Shown in pieces: positions 9,838-21,100 of a stretch of 64,000 nucleotides of DNA. The stretch is from Aliidiomarina iranensis (lineage in GTDB: Bacteria; Pseudomonadota; Gammaproteobacteria; Enterobacterales; Alteromonadaceae), in the NCBI RefSeq assembly GCF_003987135.1, contig NZ_PIPJ01000002.1:186001-250000 (forward strand), given 5' to 3'. A program made the translations under genes and the position numbers. The first letter of the stretch is position 1, and each line of letters begins with the position of its first letter. The notes under the pieces were generated by a model, which was given only the letters and a program-made list of their open reading frames with translations, made no database searches and was not told the DNA's origin.

Positions 9838-10587
9838 TTATAAGTAATCGGAGCGATCGGCTGCTGCCGGAATGATCTCGCTTTTTTGGTTACGAAACAC
9901 CACGGCATCAAGGCTGCCAAGCAAACTCATGGCGTTTCCTTGCACTTTTAAAGCAGTGCCTTCACGCAAGCCAATGATTGTTGTTTCTGGGTTCAAAACC
10001 ATAAATTCAGCAAGGCGTTGAGCCCGAGTTTCACCATGAAAGCCTGGCGGATGCGTATCAATGTAATGAGGGTTCAGCTGCATCTTTAAAAAACCGAGCG
10101 CGGAAAAGGAAGGGGGTTCCACAATTGGCATATCATTTGTGGTTTTTATGGTTAACCCGGCAATATTCGAACCTGCACTCCAACCCGCATAGGGTACACC
10201 TGCAAACACTCGCTGTTGTAACAGTTCCAACAAGCCTTTTTCGTATAGCGCATTGAGTAACACGAAGGTATTGCCACCGCCTACCGCAATAGCTTGGGCG
10301 TTTTCAATTGCACTCTTGGCGTTATCGTAGCTTTCAATGCCGCGCACTTGAATGTCGGTATCAGCCAATGCTAGGCGCACTTTCTCACTATACTCCCGGT
10401 GGCTCATCGTTACGCCAGCATAAGGAATAAAAAGCACTTCTTTACCCTGAAAATGGGCGCTCAACCATGCTTTTGCGTGGTAAAGATATCCAGTATCCCC
10501 AGCTTTTGAACTGCTCATCAATAATAGGTTTAATTGGCTGCTATTCGTATTATTGTTCATTTCAGCGGGCTTTATTTTTGTCATCAT
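9838..10587 (-). CDS. pepE: Peptidase E (aspartyl dipeptidase)
   Basis: Cytoplasmic serine dipeptidase, family S51, that hydrolyses Asp-X dipeptides. Seen: VGGGNTF, the nucleophile serine in GWSAGSN, NPHYIDTHPPGFHGETR and IIGLREG, all aligned with E. coli PepE. The predicted 249 residues exceed E. coli (229) because of a variable N-terminal segment. AGAGG sits just before the ATGATG at 10587/10584, which favours the long form over the ATG at 10560. It is convergent with bioD and divergent from htpX. Confidence 0.9.
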   Translation of the reverse strand: MMTKIKPAEMNNNTNSSQLNLLLMSSSKAGDTGYLYHAKAWLSAHFQGKEVLFIPYAGVTMSHREYSEKVRLALADTDIQVRGIESYDNAKSAIENAQAIAVGGGNTFVLLNALYEKGLLELLQQRVFAGVPYAGWSAGSNIAGLTIKTTNDMPIVEPPSFSALGFLKMQLNPHYIDTHPPGFHGETRAQRLAEFMVLNPETTIIGLREGTALKVQGNAMSLLGSLDAVVFRNQKSEIIPAAADRSDYL

Positions 10588-10715
10588 TAACCTCTACATT
10601 TGATTCTGCCGTATATTGAGAACCTAAACTTAAAAATAAAACCAGCTTAAGTTTACACAATCGGTGCGTTATGGCGCATAGCTTAAGCATAGGCTGAGAG
10701 AAATGCAAAACCTTC

Positions 10716-10746
10716 CCCTTGAAAAGGCTTGCAAATGCAACCATAT
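10716..10746 (+). promoter_or_regulatory. RpoH (sigma32)-type heat-shock promoter of htpX
   Basis: CCCTTGAAA at 10716-10724, then 16 bases, then CCATAT at 10741-10746 matches the sigma32 pattern (CTTGAAA, 11-16 bases, CCCATNT). It lies 34 bases before the htpX start. The downstream gene is a known heat-shock protease, which supports the assignment. Confidence 0.75.
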
Positions 10747-10779
10747 CAAGGGTTATGGTAGTTTACTGAGGAAAAATAG

Positions 10780-11664
10780 ATGAAGCGCATTGTTTTGTTT
10801 TTAGCTACAAATTTAGCCGTAATTGTTGTGCTCAGCATCGTGATGAATATTTTAATGGCGGTGTTTGGCATTGATTTTGGTAGCTATACCGGTTTACTCA
10901 TTTTTGCTGCCTTATTCGGCTTTGGTGGCGCATTCATTTCGTTGTTTCTGTCGAAGTGGATGGCGAAACGTTCAACGGGTGCCAAAGTTATTGAGCAACC
11001 GCGAAACGACACCGAACGTTGGCTCATGGAAACCGTGCAACGGCAAAGCCAAAAAGCAAGCATTCCAATGCCTGAGGTGGCTATCTATGATTCCCCTGAA
11101 CCTAATGCATTCGCTACCGGCGCAAGCAAAAGTAGCTCGCTGGTAGCTGTTTCCACCGGGCTTTTGCGTGCTATGAACAAGGACGAGGTTGAAGCCGTGT
11201 TAGCACACGAAGTAAGCCACATTGCAAATGGCGACATGGTAACGTTAACCTTGATTCAGGGTGTGGTGAATACCTTTGTTATTTTCCTTGCGCGAGTAGT
11301 GGCCGGATTGATTAACAATGCCATGCGCGGAAATCAACAAGGTGGAAGCCATCACGGTGGTGGCGGCTTCGTGTACTTTGGCTTGGTTATTTTATTTGAA
11401 ATCGTGTTTGGTGCGCTCGCTAGTTTAATTGTGTTCTATTTTTCGCGACAACGAGAATATCGCGCCGATGCAGGGGCCGCACGCTTGGTAGGGCCAAACA
11501 AAATGATTGCGGCGTTGCAGCGATTATCGCAAGGCAAAGAATCACAACTCGATGATAAAATGCTCGCTTTCGGTATCAAAGGTAAGCTTGCAAAAGGTGA
11601 GTTAATGATGACGCACCCGCCAATTGAAAAGCGCATTGCGGCCCTGCGTCATGGGAGTTTTTAA
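10780..11664 (+). CDS. htpX: Inner-membrane zinc metalloprotease HtpX
   Basis: Heat-shock protease of family M48B that degrades misfolded membrane proteins together with FtsH. Two N-terminal membrane helices (about residues 5-25 and 35-55), the zinc motif HEVSH at residues 143-147, two further helices, and the downstream [10 protein letters not shown] block with the third zinc ligand. The length, 294, equals E. coli HtpX (293). It sits behind a sigma32-like promoter and overlaps the next gene by one base (TAATG), so the flavin reductase-like gene is probably co-expressed under heat stress. Confidence 0.97.
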   Translation: MKRIVLFLATNLAVIVVLSIVMNILMAVFGIDFGSYTGLLIFAALFGFGGAFISLFLSKWMAKRSTGAKVIEQPRNDTERWLMETVQRQSQKASIPMPEVAIYDSPEPNAFATGASKSSSLVAVSTGLLRAMNKDEVEAVLAHEVSHIANGDMVTLTLIQGVVNTFVIFLARVVAGLINNAMRGNQQGGSHHGGGGFVYFGLVILFEIVFGALASLIVFYFSRQREYRADAGAARLVGPNKMIAALQRLSQGKESQLDDKMLAFGIKGKLAKGELMMTHPPIEKRIAALRHGSF

Positions 11665-12302
11665 TGATTGTAGATTTAACTAACGAGACGAGCAGTTCCA
11701 TATACCATTTAATGACCCAAACGTTAATACCCAGGCCTGTTGCTTGGGTATTAAGCGAGCATGAGCAGGGCCATTTGAACCTAGCACCTTTTTCTTATTT
11801 TACGGCGGTATCCAGTGAGCCTCCGTTGTTAATGTTTTCCGTTGGCAACAAGATTTCAGGTGAGGGTAAAGACACTAAAGTAAACATTGCAAATAACCCA
11901 TATTTTGTAGTTCACATTGCACCTGAAAATCTAGCCGAATCTGTTACCGAAAGCTCGCGCAGCCTACCAGCAACAGAATCCGAACTAGAGCACCTAGCAC
12001 TCGATACGGAAACGTTCGAGGGTTTTCCGTTACCTCGTATAGCCGGATGCCCTATAGCTTTCGGGTGTAAACTGCACGCTTTACAGGATGTGCCCGGTGC
12101 ACCGCAAACCATGGTGTTTGGTGAAATTCAGCGGGTATTTATTGATGATAGGGTTGGCAATATAGAAAAGCAGAAAAAATCTGACGGGAGCACAAGCTCA
12201 AGGCTAGTTGTTGATGCTCTCGCAGTTCAGCCAATCGCCCGCCTTGGGGCTGATCAATATGCTACTTTGGGGCGTATTTTAAATATCTCGCGGCCAAAAT
12301 AA
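11664..12302 (+). CDS. Flavin reductase-like (FMN-binding split barrel) protein
   Basis: 212 residues of the flavin reductase-like/DIM6-NTAB family, which binds FMN in a split beta-barrel. Seen: LIPRPVAWVLS near the start, NLAPFSYFTAVSSEPP, the KDTKVNI segment, and the PGAPQTMVFGEI strand toward the C-terminus. Members reduce free flavin or act on unknown substrates; the specific reaction cannot be told here. Its ATG overlaps the htpX stop (TAATG) with GGGAG upstream, so it is a second gene of the htpX unit. A known partner monooxygenase is not present nearby. Confidence 0.85.
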   Translation: MIVDLTNETSSSIYHLMTQTLIPRPVAWVLSEHEQGHLNLAPFSYFTAVSSEPPLLMFSVGNKISGEGKDTKVNIANNPYFVVHIAPENLAESVTESSRSLPATESELEHLALDTETFEGFPLPRIAGCPIAFGCKLHALQDVPGAPQTMVFGEIQRVFIDDRVGNIEKQKKSDGSTSSRLVVDALAVQPIARLGADQYATLGRILNISRPK

Positions 12303-12332
12303 GCTGAAATGCGAGAAAAGCGTGTTTTGCCA

Positions 12333-12361
12333 TTGCAATACTGAGCTCTGGCAGATACATT
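12333..12361 (+). promoter_or_regulatory. Possible sigma70 promoter of the DAHP synthase gene
   Basis: TTGCAA at 12333-12338 and TACATT at 12356-12361 are separated by 17 bases, in the 96-bp gap before the next gene. Both boxes match the consensus only partly. Confidence 0.4.
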
Positions 12362-12398
12362 CAAAGGCCTCCTGAAATAAGTAGTGTAAGGATTTAAG

Positions 12399-13748
12399 AT
12401 GCAGTGGACACCTGATAGCTGGCGGCAGTTTCCTATTAAACAACAACCTACCTACGCTGATGCGAGTGAGCTTGCGGAAGTTGAATCTCAGCTGAAACGT
12501 TATCCACCTTTAGTGTTCGCGGAAGAGATTCGCCGTTTACAAAGCCATCTTGGCGCCGTATGCGAAGGGAACGGTTTTTTATTACAAGGTGGAGATTGTG
12601 CGGAATCTTTTCGGGATTTCACCGCACCGAAAATCCGCGATACGTTCAAAGTAATGCTGCAGATGGCCATTGTGATGACTTTCGCAGGCGAAGTGCCGGT
12701 AGTAAAAGTAGGGCGCATGGCAGGACAGTTTGCCAAGCCGCGCTCTGGCGACATGGAAACGATCGATGGCATTTCATTACCGAGCTACCGCGGTGATATT
12801 ATTAACGGCTTGGATTTTACTGAAGCGGCGCGTAAGCCAGATCCGCAAAGAATGCTTACGGCCTACCACCATTCAGCAGCAACACTGAATTTATTGCGGG
12901 CGTTTGCTCAAGGTGGGTATGCGGACCTGCACAAAGTGCATAAGTGGAACATGGGTTTCATTAACGCCAACCCGATGAAAGAGAAGTATCAGGCTATTTC
13001 CGAGCGTATCCAAGAATCGTTGCGCTTTATGGAAGTTTTGGGTATTACTGCGGAAACGCACCCAACCATTCATGAAACAGAGCTTTTTACCTCTCATGAG
13101 GCGTTATTACTGCCATATGAAGAAGCGCTTACGCGTACCGACAGCCTAACTGGGATGCCATACAACTGCTCAGCACACATGGTATGGATGGGTGAGCGAA
13201 CACGGCAACTGGATCATGCGCACATTGAATTCTTCCGCGGCATTAATAATCCAATCGGGGTGAAAGTAGGGCCAACCGCCACCGAAGATGAGTTGATGGC
13301 GTTAATCGATGTATTAAACCCAAAAAATGAGCCAGGCCGATTAACACTGATCACGCGCATGGGTGCCGATAACCTAGCGAGCAACTTACCTAAGCTTATT
13401 CGCCGTGTGCAAAAAGAAGGCCGCAAGGTTGTGTGGTCGAGCGATCCAATGCATGGCAATACGGTTAAGGCGAGTAACGGTTATAAAACTCGTGATTTTG
13501 CCGCCATTGTTCGGGAAATTCGGCAGTTTTTTGCGATACACCAAGCTGAAGGCAGCTATGCAGGCGGTATTCATTTGGAAATGACCGGTGAAAACGTAAC
13601 TGAATGTACCGGCGGCGCCTACAAAATATCACAAGATGATTTAGCTGAACGTTACCTTACACAATGTGATCCGCGCTTAAACGCCGACCAAGTGTTGGAA
13701 TTAGCGTTTCTTGTGGCGGAATCACTGGGTAAAGCGCGCCAAGGCTAA
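12399..13748 (+). CDS. Class II 3-deoxy-7-phosphoheptulonate (DAHP) synthase
   Basis: First step of the shikimate pathway: phosphoenolpyruvate plus erythrose 4-phosphate give DAHP. This is the class II (plant/mycobacterial) type: the N-terminal [16 protein letters not shown], the [11 protein letters not shown] motif with the metal cysteine, [14 protein letters not shown], HWxx-type catalytic blocks and [15 protein letters not shown] are all present over 449 residues. It is unrelated in sequence to AroF/AroG/AroH of E. coli. A short G-rich ribosome-binding region (TAAGGA) lies about 9 bases before the ATG. It stands alone, with no phenazine or other secondary-metabolite genes around it, so a housekeeping role is likely. 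Confidence 0.95.
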   Translation: MQWTPDSWRQFPIKQQPTYADASELAEVESQLKRYPPLVFAEEIRRLQSHLGAVCEGNGFLLQGGDCAESFRDFTAPKIRDTFKVMLQMAIVMTFAGEVPVVKVGRMAGQFAKPRSGDMETIDGISLPSYRGDIINGLDFTEAARKPDPQRMLTAYHHSAATLNLLRAFAQGGYADLHKVHKWNMGFINANPMKEKYQAISERIQESLRFMEVLGITAETHPTIHETELFTSHEALLLPYEEALTRTDSLTGMPYNCSAHMVWMGERTRQLDHAHIEFFRGINNPIGVKVGPTATEDELMALIDVLNPKNEPGRLTLITRMGADNLASNLPKLIRRVQKEGRKVVWSSDPMHGNTVKASNGYKTRDFAAIVREIRQFFAIHQAEGSYAGGIHLEMTGENVTECTGGAYKISQDDLAERYLTQCDPRLNADQVLELAFLVAESLGKARQG

Positions 13749-13793
13749 AACTTGTTCTTGATCAATGAATCCTCATGATCATGGAAGAGGATA

Positions 13794-13821
13794 TTGGCTC
13801 TCAGAAGTTTTCGGTTATAAT
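13794..13821 (+). promoter_or_regulatory. Sigma70 promoter of the DUF1338 gene
   Basis: TTGGCT at 13794-13799, 16 bases, then a perfect TATAAT at 13816-13821, about 100 bases before the chosen start. This implies a 5' leader of about 95 bases. Confidence 0.55.
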
Positions 13822-13922
13822 TAGGGCATAGAAAGTAAGGTATAACTTTGGTTAGCTTTGCTTACACATATCAAGGTCGGATCGCAGCTGCGTTTCGGCC
13901 TTTGTTTTACAGGAGTAATTTA

Positions 13923-14735
13923 ATGAGCTCAGTATCAACTTCAGCCGCCCATGCTTTTTTCGATGCATTGTGGGCCGATTATATTCAGCGAACACCCTCA
14001 GCGAGCAAAGTGCATCAAGTGCTTGGTGAAGGCCATGACATCATTAATGATCATGTTGCCTTTCGAACCTTCAATATAGCACCGGTAAACCTTGAAGCAC
14101 TTACCGGACATTTTGAAGATATGGGGTATTTTGCTAATGGCGATTACGATTTTGAGCAAAAAAAGCTCCGAGCAAAACATTTTGAACATGCAGATCCAAC
14201 GTTGCCAAAGATTTTTATCAGCGAGCTTTTAGTTGAAGAATTTTCGCCAGAGCTGCAATCAATCGTTCAGGATATGGTGGATCGTATTAACCCTGCTGCC
14301 GTTAAAGAAGCGAAGTTCTTGTATTCCGGAACGCATTGGCAAGTAAGCCATGCGGAGTATCAGCAGCTATTGGCTGAAAGCGAATATGCGGCATGGATGA
14401 GTGCATTTGGTTTCTGCGCCAATCATTTCACCGTAAGTGTGAATGAGTTGCCTGGCTATCGCACTTTGGAGAGTGTGAATCAGAAGCTGAAAGATTCGGG
14501 TTTCACCTTGAATGCTGCAGGCGGCGAAATTAAAGGATCAGCCGAGGTATTTTTAGAGCAATCATCCACCATGGCTGATGAGATTCCCGTGCAATTTAGC
14601 GACAAAGAGGCAGTGATTCCAAGTTGTTTCTATGAATTCGCTAAGCGCTACGAAATAGCCGAGGGTAAGCTCTACACAGGTTTTGTGGCCGCATCCGCCG
14701 ATAAGATATTTGAAAGCACGAATGCCAAGCGCTAA
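13923..14735 (+). CDS. DUF1338 family protein, 2-oxoadipate dioxygenase/decarboxylase-like
   Basis: DUF1338 proteins are Fe(II) enzymes; the studied member HglS of Pseudomonas putida converts 2-oxoadipate to D-2-hydroxyglutarate in lysine breakdown. The metal triad is visible here as H44 (NDHVAFRTF), H168 (ANHFTVSVN) and E212 (VFLEQSS). The start at 13923 (MSSVSTSAAH) is preceded by AGGAG at a spacing of 7; a longer frame upstream covers the promoter and is rejected. At 270 residues it belongs to the short DUF1338 group rather than the ~450-residue HglS, so the substrate is not certain. The next genes on this strand are ppsA and a YdiJ-type D-2-hydroxyglutarate dehydrogenase, which could use its product. 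Confidence 0.85.
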   Translation: MSSVSTSAAHAFFDALWADYIQRTPSASKVHQVLGEGHDIINDHVAFRTFNIAPVNLEALTGHFEDMGYFANGDYDFEQKKLRAKHFEHADPTLPKIFISELLVEEFSPELQSIVQDMVDRINPAAVKEAKFLYSGTHWQVSHAEYQQLLAESEYAAWMSAFGFCANHFTVSVNELPGYRTLESVNQKLKDSGFTLNAAGGEIKGSAEVFLEQSSTMADEIPVQFSDKEAVIPSCFYEFAKRYEIAEGKLYTGFVAASADKIFESTNAKR

Positions 14736-14761
14736 GAAACCGTTTATTAGAAACTAAACTG

Positions 14762-14791
14762 AAAAAGCTCTGCCACTACGCAGAGCTTTTT
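14762..14791. terminator. Bidirectional terminator between the DUF1338 gene and ppsR
   Basis: A perfect 12-bp stem (AAAAAGCTCTGC) with a 6-base loop, ending in a T run on both strands, between two convergent genes. Confidence 0.9.
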
Positions 14792-14808
14792 ATTAACTGT
14801 TCCCCATA

Positions 14809-15615
14809 TTAATAACGATGACGCTTCAACTTAGCTGTAGTCATGATTTTGGCAGCGATTTCCTCTACTGAGGCATGGGTTGAATTCAAATACGGAATAG
14901 CCTCTTGCCGAAAAATATTTTCAATTTCATTAATTTCCAACAAGCATTGCTCCATTGAGGCGTAACGGCTATTCGCCCGGCGTGCTTGGCGAATGCTTTG
15001 TAAGCGCTCAGGGTCAATAGTTAAACCAAAAAGCTTGTGGCGATGCATTTTTAAATCATAGGGCAGCTCAATCGGGCCCATATCTTCTTCGGTTAGCGGG
15101 TAATTTGCGGCTTTAATACCATACTGTAACGCAAGATAAATACAGGTTGGCGTTTTCCCCGTGCGAGATGCACCTACCAAAATAATATCCGCCTCGCCGT
15201 AGTTCCGAGTTGTTACCCCATCATCATTTTCTAAGGTGTAATTTATGGCATCAATACGAAAGTTATAATCTTGATTGAGGCCATGAGTGCGATTAGTTTT
15301 TGGCTGTGCCGAAACGCCTAGCTCGGCTTGCACAGGTTCTACATAGTGATCAAGGAAATCGTAACTAACGCCATGGCTAGTGAGAATTATTTTCTTCAAG
15401 GATGGATTCACGAAAGTATGAAAAATCAGTGGCTTTTCATTACTTTCCGCAAAGGCGGCATTAATTTCCTGAACCGCTTTTAAGGCTTTCTCATCATCAT
15501 CGATAAAGGGTAGGGTTTTGTGCTCAAACTTCACCGGAAACAGGGATAAAATCGCATGCCCAAAGGTTTCTGAGGTGAGGGCTGTGCCGTCGGAGATATA
15601 AAACGCAGTACGCAT
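14809..15615 (-). CDS. ppsR: Phosphoenolpyruvate synthase regulatory kinase/pyrophosphorylase
   Basis: Bifunctional regulator (DUF299) that inactivates PEP synthase by ADP-dependent phosphorylation of a threonine and reactivates it by phosphate-dependent removal. The Walker-type motif [10 protein letters not shown] lies near residue 152 of 268; the start [12 protein letters not shown] and the end are typical. It is divergent from its target ppsA across 116 bp, as in E. coli (ydiA-ppsA), which makes the assignment firm. Confidence 0.95.
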   Translation of the reverse strand: MRTAFYISDGTALTSETFGHAILSLFPVKFEHKTLPFIDDDEKALKAVQEINAAFAESNEKPLIFHTFVNPSLKKIILTSHGVSYDFLDHYVEPVQAELGVSAQPKTNRTHGLNQDYNFRIDAINYTLENDDGVTTRNYGEADIILVGASRTGKTPTCIYLALQYGIKAANYPLTEEDMGPIELPYDLKMHRHKLFGLTIDPERLQSIRQARRANSRYASMEQCLLEINEIENIFRQEAIPYLNSTHASVEEIAAKIMTTAKLKRHRY

Positions 15616-15731
15616 AATTAATTAGCCTGAAATGAAAGTGATACAAATGTTAACTTGTGAGCCCCTAGCGTGTAAAATACTCTGCAGTTAAAACACCCAA
15701 CAATTAACTCCGATATTGTAAGGATAACCCC

Positions 15732-18110
15732 GTGCAAGAATACGTGCTTTGGTATCAAGATTTAGGAATGAACGATGTAAACCGAGTTGGCGGCAAAAAC
15801 GCTTCACTTGGTGAAATGATTAGTAATTTAGCAGGTGCCGGCGTTACTGTTCCCGGTGGCTTTGCAACCACATCCCATGCGTTCAATACTTTCCTCGAAC
15901 AAAGCGGCGTGAATGCGCGCATCTATGATTTGCTTGATAGCCTTGATGTGGATGATGTCAAAGCACTTGCAAAAGCAGGTGAGCAAATTCGCTCGTGGAT
16001 TATCGAAACCCCTTTCACCCCGGAGTTAGATGCTGCTATTCGTGAGAGTTATGCCACCTTGAGCGAAGGCTACGCCGAGGCAAGCTTTGCAGTGCGCAGT
16101 TCAGCAACCGCAGAAGATATGCCGGATGCTTCTTTTGCCGGCCAGCAAGAAACCTTTTTGAATGTGAAAGGAATTGATGCTGTGATGGAAGCTATCAAGC
16201 ACGTTTACGCATCATTGTTTAACGATCGGGCTATTTCTTATCGGGTGCATCAAGGCTATGATCACCGCGGTGTGGCGCTCTCTGCGGGCGTACAGCGCAT
16301 GGTTCGCAGTGATTTGGCAGCATCTGGGGTACTATTCTCGATTGATACCGAATCAGGTTTTGATCAAGTGGTATTTATTACCTCTTCCTATGGTTTAGGT
16401 GAAATGGTGGTTCAGGGGGCTGTAAACCCAGATGAATTCCACGTGCATAAACCAACCTTAGCGGCAGGGCGGCCTGCAGTGATCCGCCGCACGATGGGAA
16501 GTAAAAAAATCGAAATGGTTTACTCTGATAGCCAAGAACATGGTAAACAAGTAAGTATTCAAGATGTTGATACACAACGGCAAAAGCAATTTTCACTAAC
16601 CGACGCGGAAATTTTAGAGCTGGCGAAGCAAGCCGTTATTATCGAAAAACACTACGGCCGGCCGATGGATATTGAATGGGCGAAAGATGGCATTGATGGC
16701 AAGCTCTACATTGTGCAAGCTCGGCCAGAAACGGTGCGCTCAAATGAAGTTGGCAATAGTATTGAGCGTTTCGCACTGAAGGGTGAATCGGAAATTATGG
16801 TAACCGGCCGTGCGATTGGCCAGAAAATCGGCAGTGGTAAAGCTCGCGTGCTCGATTCCATAGCAGATATGGATCAAGTACAGCCCGGCGATGTGCTAGT
16901 AACCGACATGACAGACCCAGATTGGGAACCTATTATGAAACGCGCTGCCGCCATTGTTACTAATCGTGGCGGAAGAACCTGCCATGCGGCAATCATCGCT
17001 CGGGAACTCGGCATCCCAGCGGTAGTAGGCTGTGGTGATGCAACTCAGTTGATTCAAGATGGCGTTGAAGTAACGGTATCCTGCGCGGAAGGTGATACCG
17101 GTAATGTTTATCGTGGTCTATTAGAATTTGAAGTTACCCAATCAGAAGTGGGTAACATGCCAGCGCTGCCGCTAAAGATTATGCAAAATGTGGGTAATCC
17201 GGATCGAGCATTTGATTTTGCTCGCTTACCACATGCCGGCGTTGGTTTGGCGCGGTTAGAATTTATTATCAATCGAATGATCGGTGTACATCCAAAAGCA
17301 CTATTACACTATGAAGATCAATCGCCAGAGTTACAGGCATTGATTACCGATTTAACTTCTGGTTACGAGAATCCTCGAGAGTTCTACATTCAACGCTTAG
17401 TTGAGGGAATCGCTACCATTGGTGCCTCGTTTGCACCGGAACGGGTGATTGTTCGGTTATCTGATTTTAAATCAAACGAGTATGCGAATTTGATCGGCGG
17501 CCGCCAATATGAGCCGGAAGAAGAGAACCCAATGCTGGGATTCCGCGGGGCTGCACGTTATTTGGCGCCAGATTTCACCGAATGTTTCGCATTAGAATGT
17601 GAAGCCGTAAAGCGTGTACGCAACGATATGGGGCTCACCAACGTTGAAATCATGATTCCATTTGTGCGCACGCTAGAAGAAGGCAGAAAGGTTATTGAAT
17701 TATTGGCTCAGCATGGATTGCGGCAAGGTGAAAACGGTTTGCGCGTAATTATGATGTGTGAGTTACCATCAAATGCCGTGTTAGCCGACAAATTTCTCGA
17801 TATATTCGACGGCTTCTCAATCGGTTCTAACGATTTAACTCAATTGACCCTTGGGTTAGACCGAGATTCCGGTTTGATTGCGCACTTGTTTGACGAGCGT
17901 AACGAAGCCGTGAAGGCATTATTGGCGATGGCCATTCAAACTGCTAAGAAACGTGGAAAATACGTTGGCATTTGCGGCCAAGGCCCATCAGATCATCCCG
18001 ATTTCGCTCATTGGTTAGTGGAGCAGGGTATTGATTCGGTATCCTTAAATCCGGATACCGTAGTTGATACTTGGCTCTTTCTTGCAAAAGAGCTGAATCA
18101 ATCTTCATAA
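15732..18110 (+). CDS. ppsA: Phosphoenolpyruvate synthase
   Basis: Gluconeogenic enzyme: pyruvate plus ATP give PEP, AMP and phosphate. The 792 residues contain the N-terminal ATP-grasp-like domain ([19 protein letters not shown]), the phosphohistidine domain with [15 protein letters not shown], and the C-terminal PEP/pyruvate-binding TIM barrel ([27 protein letters not shown]). It starts with GTG at 15732, with AAGGA about 7 bases before. The YdiJ-type gene follows after 26 bases and is probably co-transcribed. Confidence 0.97.
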   Translation: MQEYVLWYQDLGMNDVNRVGGKNASLGEMISNLAGAGVTVPGGFATTSHAFNTFLEQSGVNARIYDLLDSLDVDDVKALAKAGEQIRSWIIETPFTPELDAAIRESYATLSEGYAEASFAVRSSATAEDMPDASFAGQQETFLNVKGIDAVMEAIKHVYASLFNDRAISYRVHQGYDHRGVALSAGVQRMVRSDLAASGVLFSIDTESGFDQVVFITSSYGLGEMVVQGAVNPDEFHVHKPTLAAGRPAVIRRTMGSKKIEMVYSDSQEHGKQVSIQDVDTQRQKQFSLTDAEILELAKQAVIIEKHYGRPMDIEWAKDGIDGKLYIVQARPETVRSNEVGNSIERFALKGESEIMVTGRAIGQKIGSGKARVLDSIADMDQVQPGDVLVTDMTDPDWEPIMKRAAAIVTNRGGRTCHAAIIARELGIPAVVGCGDATQLIQDGVEVTVSCAEGDTGNVYRGLLEFEVTQSEVGNMPALPLKIMQNVGNPDRAFDFARLPHAGVGLARLEFIINRMIGVHPKALLHYEDQSPELQALITDLTSGYENPREFYIQRLVEGIATIGASFAPERVIVRLSDFKSNEYANLIGGRQYEPEEENPMLGFRGAARYLAPDFTECFALECEAVKRVRNDMGLTNVEIMIPFVRTLEEGRKVIELLAQHGLRQGENGLRVIMMCELPSNAVLADKFLDIFDGFSIGSNDLTQLTLGLDRDSGLIAHLFDERNEAVKALLAMAIQTAKKRGKYVGICGQGPSDHPDFAHWLVEQGIDSVSLNPDTVVDTWLFLAKELNQSS

Positions 18111-18136
18111 CTTAACCCTTGCGGAGGTCTTTAGTA

Positions 18137-21100
18137 GTGACCAGCCGATTACCGGTTTTAAATGATTACGAGCAGGTGCCTGCAGAAACGCAGGCCTTTA
18201 TTAGTGCGTTAGAACAAGCCGGTTATATCGGTGATGTTGATTATAGCTATGCAGGCAGAATGGTGGCTGCAACTGATAACAGCATCTATCAGCAACTTCC
18301 GCAGGCGGTTCTTTATCCGCGCAGCCAAAATGATGTGCGTTGTATTTTTCGAACTGCAGCGCGCAATCAATTCCAAGGTATACGTTTTTCGCCTCGTGGC
18401 GGTGGCACTGGCACCAACGGACAAGCGCTTACCCCTGGTGTAGTTATCGATCTCAGCCGCCATCTTACTCAGGTGTTAGAGCTGAACTTAGAAGAGGGTT
18501 GGGTTCGGGTTGAGGCCGGTATTGTAAAAGACCAATTAAATGCGGCGCTCGCTCCGCATGGGTATTTCTTTGCGCCCGATACCTCAACGAGTAATCGCTG
18601 TACCATCGGCGGCATGATCGCCACCGACGCATCTGGGCAAGGCTCGTTGATTTACGGAAAAACTAGTGATCATATCCTTGGTTTGCGCAGCTTACTGGTA
18701 AGCGGTGATGATCTTCGCACAGAACCATTGCCGGTAGCTGAGGCAGAAGAGCTAGCGAAAAATGATGATGTGGTTGGCAGAATCTATCACCAGGTGCTGG
18801 CCAGTTGCAAAGGCATGCGTAGCGCCATTGAAGAAAAATTCCCGCCATTAAATCGCTTCTTAACGGGTTACGATTTGGCTCACGCTTATCGCCCAGAAGA
18901 TGAAACGATCGATTTAAGCCGCCTTATAGCCGGCGCTGAAGGTACCTTGAGTGTGGTTACCGAAGCGAAACTAAAAATCACACCGAGCCCGAATTTTAAA
19001 GTTTTGGTGAATGTTAAATACCAAGATTTTCAGGATGCACTGCGCCACGCTCCGGAATTAGTGAAAGCGCGGGCGACATCGGTAGAAACAGTGGATAGTA
19101 CCGTTTTAGATTTAGCCCGTAATGATATTGTTTGGCATCAGGTTAAAGATCTTCTTACCGATGTGCCGCCCTATAAAATGGGTGGTATCAACATTCTGGA
19201 ATTTACCGGCGTAGATCAAGCCGAAATCGGCCAGAAATTAAAAGCATTATGCAATCAATTGTCTGGTTTAGATCCGCATACTACTGGTGTGATCGGGTAT
19301 CAAATTTGCCGAGAGCAAAGCAGCATCGAAAAGATCTATGCGATGCGAAAAAAGGCCGTTGGGCTACTGGGTGCTACCAAGGGCAAGGCGAAGCCGATGG
19401 CTTTTGTAGAAGATACTGCTGTTCCACCTGAGCGCCTTGCGGAATATATTATGGAATTTCGCGCCTTACTTGATGCCCATGATTTAAAATATGGCATGTT
19501 TGGCCATGTCGATGCGGGCGTGTTGCACGTGCGCCCAGCTCTTGATATGCAAGAACCGGCAAGCGCTGAAATGGTTCGTACCATAAGCGATGCCGTAATG
19601 CGTTTAACCGCGCGTTATGGCGGCTTAATGTGGGGCGAACATGGAAAGGGGTATCGCTCCGAGTATGGCCCCGAGTTTTTCGGTGACAATTTATTTACTG
19701 AGTTGCGAAAAATAAAGGCGGCATTCGATCCACAAAACCGTTTGAATCCGGGCAAAATATGCACGCCGTTCGCTAGTAACGATTCCCTTGTATCGGTAGA
19801 TGCCCGCAAGCGTGGCTGGTTCGATCGGCAAATTCCGGTTGCAAGCCAAGAGCAATTTCAAGGCGTTATGGATTGTAATGGCAATGGCTTGTGTTTTAAT
19901 TTTGCTGCGAGCAGCCCGATGTGCCCATCATACCGTGCTACTGGTGATCGCCGTTACTCGCCAAAAGGGCGGGCCACGCTCTTACGCGAGTGGTTGCGCC
20001 GCTTAGCCAATGCCGGTTATGCAACAGATACAAAAGAGCTTGCAGATAAAACCTTAAGTGCCAATGCTCGGCTTACGAAAGCGCCGGGTGAAGATGATTT
20101 TAATACGGAAGTTAAAACGGCTTTAGATACCTGTTTGGCGTGTAAGGCTTGCTCGAGCCAATGCCCAGTGAAGGTAGATATTCCGCGGCAACGCGCTATT
20201 TTTTATGCCCATTATCATCAGAGTTATCAAAGGCCAATAAAAGATTATTTGGTGTTGCATAGTGAGCTTAATCTGCCAAAACTAGCTCGTTTTCCGCGGT
20301 TTGCTAATTTACTTGCGCATAACCCCCTGAGCAAAGCGGTGCAGAAACATTGGATTGGTTATATTGATACCCCGAAGTTTTCGGTGCCAAACCTGAATTC
20401 CCGCCTTACCAAAGATAAATTCTTGGGTTTAGATGAAGTTAGAGAAAAAGCAAAATCACTTGCCTTTGATCCAAATGATTATGTTTTTGTAGTACAAGAT
20501 GCCTTTACTAGTGTATTCGACGCTGCGGTTGTGCATGATTTTATGCGGTTAGCTCGAATACTCGGGAAGGAGCCGGTTCTTTTGCCTTACATGGGAAACG
20601 CTAAAGCGGCCCATGTAAAAGGGTTCCTAGGGAACTTCCGGCAGCTAGCAACAAGAACATCAGAACGTTTAGCGGCTCTGCAGGATGAGTTTAAAGTTCC
20701 TCTGGTAGGCTTAGATGCTGCTACGGTGCTTTGTTTTCGTGATGAGTATCGGCAGGAGGGAATTCCGAAAAGTGAGGAGTTCTCAGTACTTCTAGCCCAC
20801 GAGTGGATACTGCAAAATATTGCAGAGTTAGCTACACTGGTAAAAGATACTGATTCAAGCGTGGCAACGGATGAAGGTTTTAAAATTCTGCCTCATTGTA
20901 CTGAGCAAACTGCGTTGCCGAATACAGGAAAAGCGTGGCGTGAAATTTTTGCGGCTGCAGGTGCGCCCGTAGAGATACCCGCAGTGGGGTGCTGTGGTAT
21001 GGCCGGCACTTTTGGCCATGAGCGAGAGAACCAAAGTTTAAGCCGTTCAATTTTCGATTTAAGTTGGCAGCAATTTTTTTCTTCAGGCTTGGGCAGCCCA

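Noticed and set aside
15616-15731. Promoter and Cra site in the ppsR-ppsA gap
   Set aside because: The best -10 (TAAAAT at 15673) has no -35 at an acceptable distance, and no Cra-like TGAANCGNTNCA was found.
18119-18136. TTG start for the ydiJ-like gene
   Set aside because: The TTG overlaps its own would-be ribosome-binding site; GGAGG is correctly spaced for the GTG at 18137.
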